From contig CBDHGY010000002.1 in NCBI GenBank assembly GCA_965263325.1, forward strand, positions 1,488,001-1,552,000: DNA of 64,000 bases, in the 5' to 3' direction. Of the stretch, positions 60,709 through 64,000 are shown one piece after another. Under the pieces are notes generated by a model. It saw only the letters and a program-made list of their open reading frames with translations, made no database searches and had not been told where the DNA came from. Positions within the stretch are counted from its first letter, which is position 1; each line of letters starts with the position of its first letter. The position numbers were made by a program, and so were the translations under genes. The DNA comes from CBDHGY01 sp965263325. Its GTDB lineage: Bacteria > Pseudomonadota > Alphaproteobacteria > Caulobacterales > Hyphomonadaceae.

Positions 60709-61068
60709 GTGACAAAGATCTTATTGGCAGAAGACGATGACAGCATGCGTCAGTTCCTTTCGATGGCGCTCAAACGTGCTGGACATGAAGTTCAAGCCTA
60801 TGAAGACGGTGAAACAGCGCTTGAAGCTTTAGAACGCGAAGTGTTCGATCTGCTGCTGACCGACATCGTCATGCCGGGTCTTGACGGCATTGAGCTGGCA
60901 CGGCGCGGCGCAGAACTCGATCCAGCCATGAAAATCGTGTTTATCACCGGGTTTGCTGCTGTTGCATTGTCCTCATCTTCGCCAACACCTGCGGGGGCGA
61001 AAGTTCTCTCAAAGCCGTTCCACCTCAGAGAGATTGTCGAAGAAGTTGACCGGGTGATGGCGGCCTAA
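60709..61068 (+). CDS. cpdR: Response regulator CpdR
   Basis: A 119-aa single-domain receiver. The acidic pair is in ILLAEDDDSMRQFLSMAL, the phospho-acceptor Asp is in LLLTDIVMPGLDGIELARRG, and the conserved Lys is in VLSKPFHLREIV. Unphosphorylated CpdR brings ClpXP to the pole and starts degradation of cell-cycle proteins such as CtrA; CckA-ChpT controls its phosphorylation. GTG 60709 (VTKILLAED) fits Caulobacter CpdR; GTG 60694 is the alternative. A small dyad GAGAG-GGC-CTCTC covers the ribosome site and may affect initiation. Confidence 0.92.
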   Translation: MTKILLAEDDDSMRQFLSMALKRAGHEVQAYEDGETALEALEREVFDLLLTDIVMPGLDGIELARRGAELDPAMKIVFITGFAAVALSSSSPTPAGAKVLSKPFHLREIVEEVDRVMAA

Positions 61069-61130
61069 GCCACATTACATGCTTGACGCGCGAGAGCGCA
61101 TCTATCATTACAGCGCATTCGAATGGATGG

Positions 61131-61205
61131 GGCGATTAGCTCAGCGGTAGAGCACTGCATTGACATTGCAGGGGTCACTGGTTCGATCCCAGTATTGCCC
61201 ACCAT
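61131..61205 (+). tRNA. tRNA-Val (anticodon GAC)
   Basis: A complete cloverleaf: acceptor arm GGGCGAT/ATTGCCC, D-arm with AGCTCAGCGGTAGAGC, anticodon arm CTGCA-TTGACAT-TGCAG with GAC at positions 34-36, and T-arm with GGTTCGATCC. CCA is encoded. The two protein frames crossing it are spurious. Confidence 0.97.
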
Positions 61206-61242
61206 CATTTCTGACCTGAGACCCTTGGGTAAATGGAACTCG

Positions 61243-61629
61243 ATGCGATACTTTAAAAAAACCTGGATTTGGGGTGGCAAGCCTATTCATCCTGAAATCG
61301 ATTTTCAAAAAGTCTTCGTGGAAGTCGATGACCAACATAATGTGCTGAAACGCCTGAAGTATTTTGATTCTGGAAAGATCAACGTCGAACAACTCGATGA
61401 ACTCAAAGCGCGTTTGCTCGCTAAGTATGGCAAAGATCCAAAAACTCTTGATGGCTGGCCAGATCAAGCTCCGAATACGAGGCAAGCAGAACTTGAATAT
61501 TATTTACCCGGTGAACTTCCACATAGCTTAGAGGAGGTTCAATTTGATCCTCAAACAAAAAACGGTGTGGAACAAATAGCGAAAGAATGTCTTGAGGCTG
61601 AGTGGAAGGCTGCACGAACGAAGACGTGA
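61243..61629 (+). CDS. Small hypothetical protein (possible DUF6881-like)
   Basis: A 128-aa protein starting MRYFKKTWIWGGKPIHPEID, 37 bases after the tRNA. The N-terminal 45 residues (W-x-x-x-x-x-P, E-x-D, LKRLKYFDSGKI) faintly resemble DUF6881 proteins, which often lie in toxin-immunity neighbourhoods, but I would not rely on it. The rest is acidic and helical. A weak GGA site lies before the ATG; longer readings cross the tRNA and are rejected. Insertion beside a tRNA is a common site for acquired genes, yet no integrase is seen. Confidence 0.55.
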   Translation: MRYFKKTWIWGGKPIHPEIDFQKVFVEVDDQHNVLKRLKYFDSGKINVEQLDELKARLLAKYGKDPKTLDGWPDQAPNTRQAELEYYLPGELPHSLEEVQFDPQTKNGVEQIAKECLEAEWKAARTKT

Positions 61630-62021
61630 TCTTTTGATGTCCTTTCCTGCCCTTCAACAGCCCAGACGACCGTTTTCGATCTTTCCCGACATTGCGGAAG
61701 CGAGATCGTTCGACCGCTCTTGGCGAAAATCGTCCCTATGATTGTTGGGTGTGAACGGCAGCAACGGTCGAAAAACCAGCCGTAAATTAGGAGAAGGTCA
61801 TCGTCGCGCTGTGAAATTTAGCAAAGTTTGCTAAAGACCAGTGCCCGATTTTCGGAAATGAAACCTCCAGACCAATTGCAATCTGGTCCCGTCTATTAGT
61901 GTCGGTCTACGATTTTCCAATTGCTCCCGGCTTGTGGAGGTCAAGATAGAAGAAGGCGAGACGGATTATATACATAACCCCCCGATCTGGGGCGCATTCT
62001 TTGACTTGGAATATGATTGGG
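61630..62021. other. Gene-free stretch with a 19-bp palindrome
   Basis: I see no convincing gene here. It contains a perfect palindrome TTTAGCAAA-G-TTTGCTAAA at 61817-61835 and an imperfect stem GACCA...TGGTC near 61872-61890. A short open frame at 61934-62128 mainly lies antisense to the DUF983 gene and is not supported. Confidence 0.5.
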
Positions 62022-62393
62022 TCACATCTCCTCATCAAACACTGCCTGTCCCGCACGATGAAATATCTGAAGATTCAAAAACAGGGTTTTCACGATTGGT
62101 AACAGAACCCAAATTAGACCAGCGGTAAAAGCGAAAAGTAGCGTGTACCCAAATAGCTTCTGAACAAGTGAAAGATCGGCAATCGACAAAACGACAGCAA
62201 AGGGCATTGTAAAGATCAGCATCGCAAAGCCGACGAAGTAGGCAGGTCCATCTGCCGTATCGGCATTGGTGAAGTCCTGCCCGCAAACATCACACTTTTC
62301 TTTAAACTGCATCCGAGATTTGAACACATACCCCTTATTGCAAACGCCGCATTTGTGGCGAAACGCAGCAGTAATTGGTTTGGCAATCGTCAT
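62022..62393 (-). CDS. DUF983 membrane protein
   Basis: A 123-aa protein. The N-terminal part has two zinc-ribbon-like cysteine pairs (KCGVCNKGYVF and KCDVCGQDFTNADTADGPAY), followed by two membrane segments (FVGFAMLIFTMPFAVVLSIA and LFGYTLLFAFTAGLIWVLLP). DUF983 proteins are frequent near cytochrome oxidase genes in alphaproteobacteria. ATG 62393 has a GAGG site. It lies 54 bases after the peroxiredoxin gene on the same strand, at the end of a bd-oxidase/peroxiredoxin run. Its role is unknown. Confidence 0.88.
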   Translation of the reverse strand: MTIAKPITAAFRHKCGVCNKGYVFKSRMQFKEKCDVCGQDFTNADTADGPAYFVGFAMLIFTMPFAVVLSIADLSLVQKLFGYTLLFAFTAGLIWVLLPIVKTLFLNLQIFHRAGQAVFDEEM

Positions 62394-62447
62394 TCTATCA
62401 TCCTCAAACCAAGCCAATCTCAATTGAGTTGGCTTGGCATCGCTCTG

Positions 62448-63077
62448 CTAATTAATTTCGGTGAACCGCAAATATGGGCGCAGTTCGTCCCAGCCTTGAG
62501 GGAACGCCTTGCGAGCCTCATCATTCGTCACGGATGGCGGGATGATGACTTTGCCACCTGGTAGCCAGTCCGCAGGTGTTGCAATCCCATGCTCGTCGCT
62601 GGTCTGAAGCGCATCGATGACACGAAGAATTTCATCAAAATTCCGGCCAACGCTCATCGGATAGGTCATGGTCAGACGGATCTTCTTGTTCGGGTCGATG
62701 ATGAAGACCGATCGGACTGCGGCGGTTTCGCTCTCGCCGGGGTGGATCATGTCATAGAGCTGAGCCACTTTGTGATCAGCGTCAGCGACAATAGGAAACT
62801 CCAAAGTGGTGTTTTGCGTGTCATTGACATCGTCGATCCATTTCACGTGCTCTTCAACTGTATCGGTTGAAAGACCAAGTGGTTTTGTATTGCGCTCTGC
62901 AAATTTCTCAGCAAGCTGCGAGGTGCGACCCATTTCCGTCGTGCAGACCGGAGTGAAGTCAGCCGGGTGACTGAAGAAGAAGACCCAGCTATCGCTGATC
63001 CAGTCATGGAAAGTGATCTCACCTTTTGTCGTCGCGATGGTGAAGTTTGGGGCGGTGTCGCCTATTCTGAGAGACAT
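62448..63077 (-). CDS. Peroxiredoxin (1-Cys, Prx6 type)
   Basis: A 209-aa thiol peroxidase. The peroxidatic Cys is in HPADFTPVCTTEMGR; the long C-terminal domain (LPGGKVIIPPSVTNDEARKA, then GWDELRPYLRFT) is that of the Prx6 group, and there is no obvious resolving Cys. It reduces hydrogen peroxide and organic hydroperoxides in the cytoplasm. An AAGGA site precedes the ATG. It lies 57 bases after the small bd-oxidase subunit gene, a sensible pairing of oxidase and peroxide defence. Confidence 0.93.
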   Translation of the reverse strand: MSLRIGDTAPNFTIATTKGEITFHDWISDSWVFFFSHPADFTPVCTTEMGRTSQLAEKFAERNTKPLGLSTDTVEEHVKWIDDVNDTQNTTLEFPIVADADHKVAQLYDMIHPGESETAAVRSVFIIDPNKKIRLTMTYPMSVGRNFDEILRVIDALQTSDEHGIATPADWLPGGKVIIPPSVTNDEARKAFPQGWDELRPYLRFTEIN

Positions 63078-63134
63078 GATTTGTCCTTTCTGGGAGGGTA
63101 TGACGTGTCACACGTCGTCGGTTGACATTAGAGC

Positions 63135-63263
63135 TCAAAGCACCAGCTTGATCAGACCGCCAACGGTCAGGATGACCGCAACGCCCAGAGCCCAGAGGGC
63201 GATGAACCAGGCGACCTCTTTCGAGCCGGTTTTTTTAATGAGGCGGCGGTCTTCTTCGCGCAT
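63135..63263 (-). CDS. DUF2474-type small subunit of bd oxidase
   Basis: A 42-aa protein starting MREEDRRLIKKTGSKEVAWF with one membrane segment (AWFIALWALGVAVILTVGGL). Its start overlaps the cydB stop as TGATG. Size, position after cydB and the WFxxLWxxGV pattern fit DUF2474 proteins found with cyanide-insensitive bd-type oxidases; it is analogous to CydX in position but not in sequence. It probably stabilises the oxidase. Confidence 0.8.
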   Translation of the reverse strand: MREEDRRLIKKTGSKEVAWFIALWALGVAVILTVGGLIKLVL

Positions 63264-64000
63264 CAGTGATACCCCTCATCCGGGTCGACTTTTCCGCGGA
63301 ATATCCAATAGGTGAAGACGGTGTAACCAATGATAATAGGAAGCAGGATGATTGCTCCGACCAACATAAAGATCAGGCTCGAATCCGGAGCAGCTGCTTC
63401 CTGAATAGTGATCGCACGCGGCACAATATAGGGCGTGATGCCAATGCCGAGGCCTGCAAAGCAAAGGGCAAAGAGTCCTATCGAGGCCGGGAACGCCACC
63501 TGATCTTTCTTCTTAATGAGACCCCAGCCTAAAGTCGCCGCAAGGATTGCTGTCAGCGTCGGCACAGGCAGCACGAAAAGAAGCTGCGGGAAGGTAAACC
63601 AGCGCTCGGCAATTTCTGGCGAGAGGAACGGTGTCCATAAACTCACAATACCGACAAAACCGAGCGTCGCGAGTGCGGCAATTTTCGCATAGCGATACGC
63701 CGTCTCGCGGAGCTCCCCTTCGGTTTTCAGGATGAGCCAAGTTGTGCCGAGCAAGGCATAACCAGCAACCAGCGCGATCCCGCATGTGACGGTAAACGGT
63801 GTGAGCCAGTCCCACCAGCCGCCGCCATAGGCGCGGCCGTCGACTTCGATGCCCTGGACGAACGCTCCGAGCACAATGCCCTGACAGAAGGTAGCGATCA
63901 GGGAGCCATAGAAGAAGGATCGGTCCCAGATCTTCTCATGAGCCTTGTCACGCCAGCGATACTCAAACGCGACCCCTCGGAAGACCAATGCGAGGATCAT
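63263..64000 (-). CDS. cydB: Cytochrome bd-type ubiquinol oxidase subunit II (partial)
   Basis: The C-terminal 245 residues; the gene runs off the right edge, so the true start is outside. Membrane segments include ATFCQGIVLGAFVQGIEVDG, WLTPFTVTCGIALVAGYALL and SLIFMLVGAIILLPIIIGYT; LALVFRGVAFEYRWRD is a family signature. Together with subunit I (expected upstream) it forms a quinol oxidase with high oxygen affinity. The adjoining DUF2474 gene points to the cyanide-insensitive (CioB) branch. Confidence 0.93.
   Translation of the reverse strand: MILALVFRGVAFEYRWRDKAHEKIWDRSFFYGSLIATFCQGIVLGAFVQGIEVDGRAYGGGWWDWLTPFTVTCGIALVAGYALLGTTWLILKTEGELRETAYRYAKIAALATLGFVGIVSLWTPFLSPEIAERWFTFPQLLFVLPVPTLTAILAATLGWGLIKKKDQVAFPASIGLFALCFAGLGIGITPYIVPRAITIQEAAAPDSSLIFMLVGAIILLPIIIGYTVFTYWIFRGKVDPDEGYH

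Noticed and set aside
61123..61242. N-terminal extension of the 128-aa protein
   Set aside because: It would translate through the tRNA-Val gene.
61934..62128. 64-aa plus-strand frame
   Set aside because: The last 107 bases are antisense to DUF983 and there is no ribosome site or recognisable motif.
1..64000. CRISPR arrays, transposases, integrases, prophage genes
   Set aside because: No repeated spacer-repeat pattern and no transposase, integrase or phage structural protein was found among the frames.

Overview
The window comes from an alphaproteobacterium, most likely a marine member of the Hyphomonadaceae/Caulobacterales. The evidence is a GcrA cell-cycle regulator, a CpdR response regulator, a perfect CtrA box (TTAA-N7-TTAA), two LexA boxes of the alphaproteobacterial GTTC-N7-GTTC type, methylsuccinyl-CoA dehydrogenase of the ethylmalonyl-CoA pathway, and many small families typical of that group (UbiK, DUF983, NDUFAF7-like methyltransferase). 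Most of the window is ordinary chromosome. I see no insertion sequence, prophage or CRISPR array, and one tRNA.

Layout. 1-1.5 kb: phage-shock locus (pspA start, a 41-residue membrane protein, a sigma-54 promoter, divergent pspF). 1.5-8.6 kb: proC operon, ubiK, and an lgt / methyltransferase / pgeF / membrane protein run leading to prs. 8.6-13.5 kb: NTF2-like protein and SDR, ammonium transporter, and a BlaI repressor with an M56-M23 fusion peptidase. 13.5-15.5 kb: a poorly coding stretch with a LexA box, then an unrecognised 438-residue protein. 15.7-20.3 kb: rplY-pth, a secreted coiled-coil protein, a membrane TIR protein and ychF. 20.4-22.5 kb: a TIR-NB-ARC-TPR gene cut by one in-frame amber codon inside the TIR domain. 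22.7-30.5 kb: two secreted proteins (one a delta-class carbonic anhydrase lipoprotein), SOS-type rmuC, def-fmt-truA, and an M13 peptidase. 30.5-37.3 kb: a tripartite RND efflux operon behind a Fur-like palindrome, then gcrA. 37.4-44.2 kb: ABC-2 permease, CMD-family protein, SOUL protein, argD, esterase, MAPEG, argF. 44.2-49.9 kb: an uncharacterised envelope-type cluster (J-domain, TerB, coiled-coil membrane protein, large lipoprotein, and divergently two more membrane proteins). 50-58 kb: hslO, a 2OG oxygenase, a Cap15-like 2TM beta-rich protein, mcd, a sulfotransferase-like protein, DUF169 and an acyl-CoA dehydrogenase. 58-61.2 kb: hisN-like phosphatase, XRE regulator, a candidate sRNA, N-formylglutamate amidohydrolase, cpdR and tRNA-Val. 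61.2-64 kb: a small hypothetical, DUF983, a 1-Cys peroxiredoxin and the end of a bd-type oxidase operon.

The strongest leads for something undescribed are four. They are the TerB/J-domain/lipoprotein cluster; the two TIR proteins either side of ychF, one interrupted just before its predicted catalytic glutamate and one lacking that glutamate; a small RNA candidate with a UUCG hairpin, an anti-Shine-Dalgarno tract and a strong terminator at about 59.6 kb; and the stand-alone Cap15-like membrane protein. Start codons were moved from the longest possible frame wherever a ribosome-binding site, an operon overlap or a regulatory site made an inner start clearly better.
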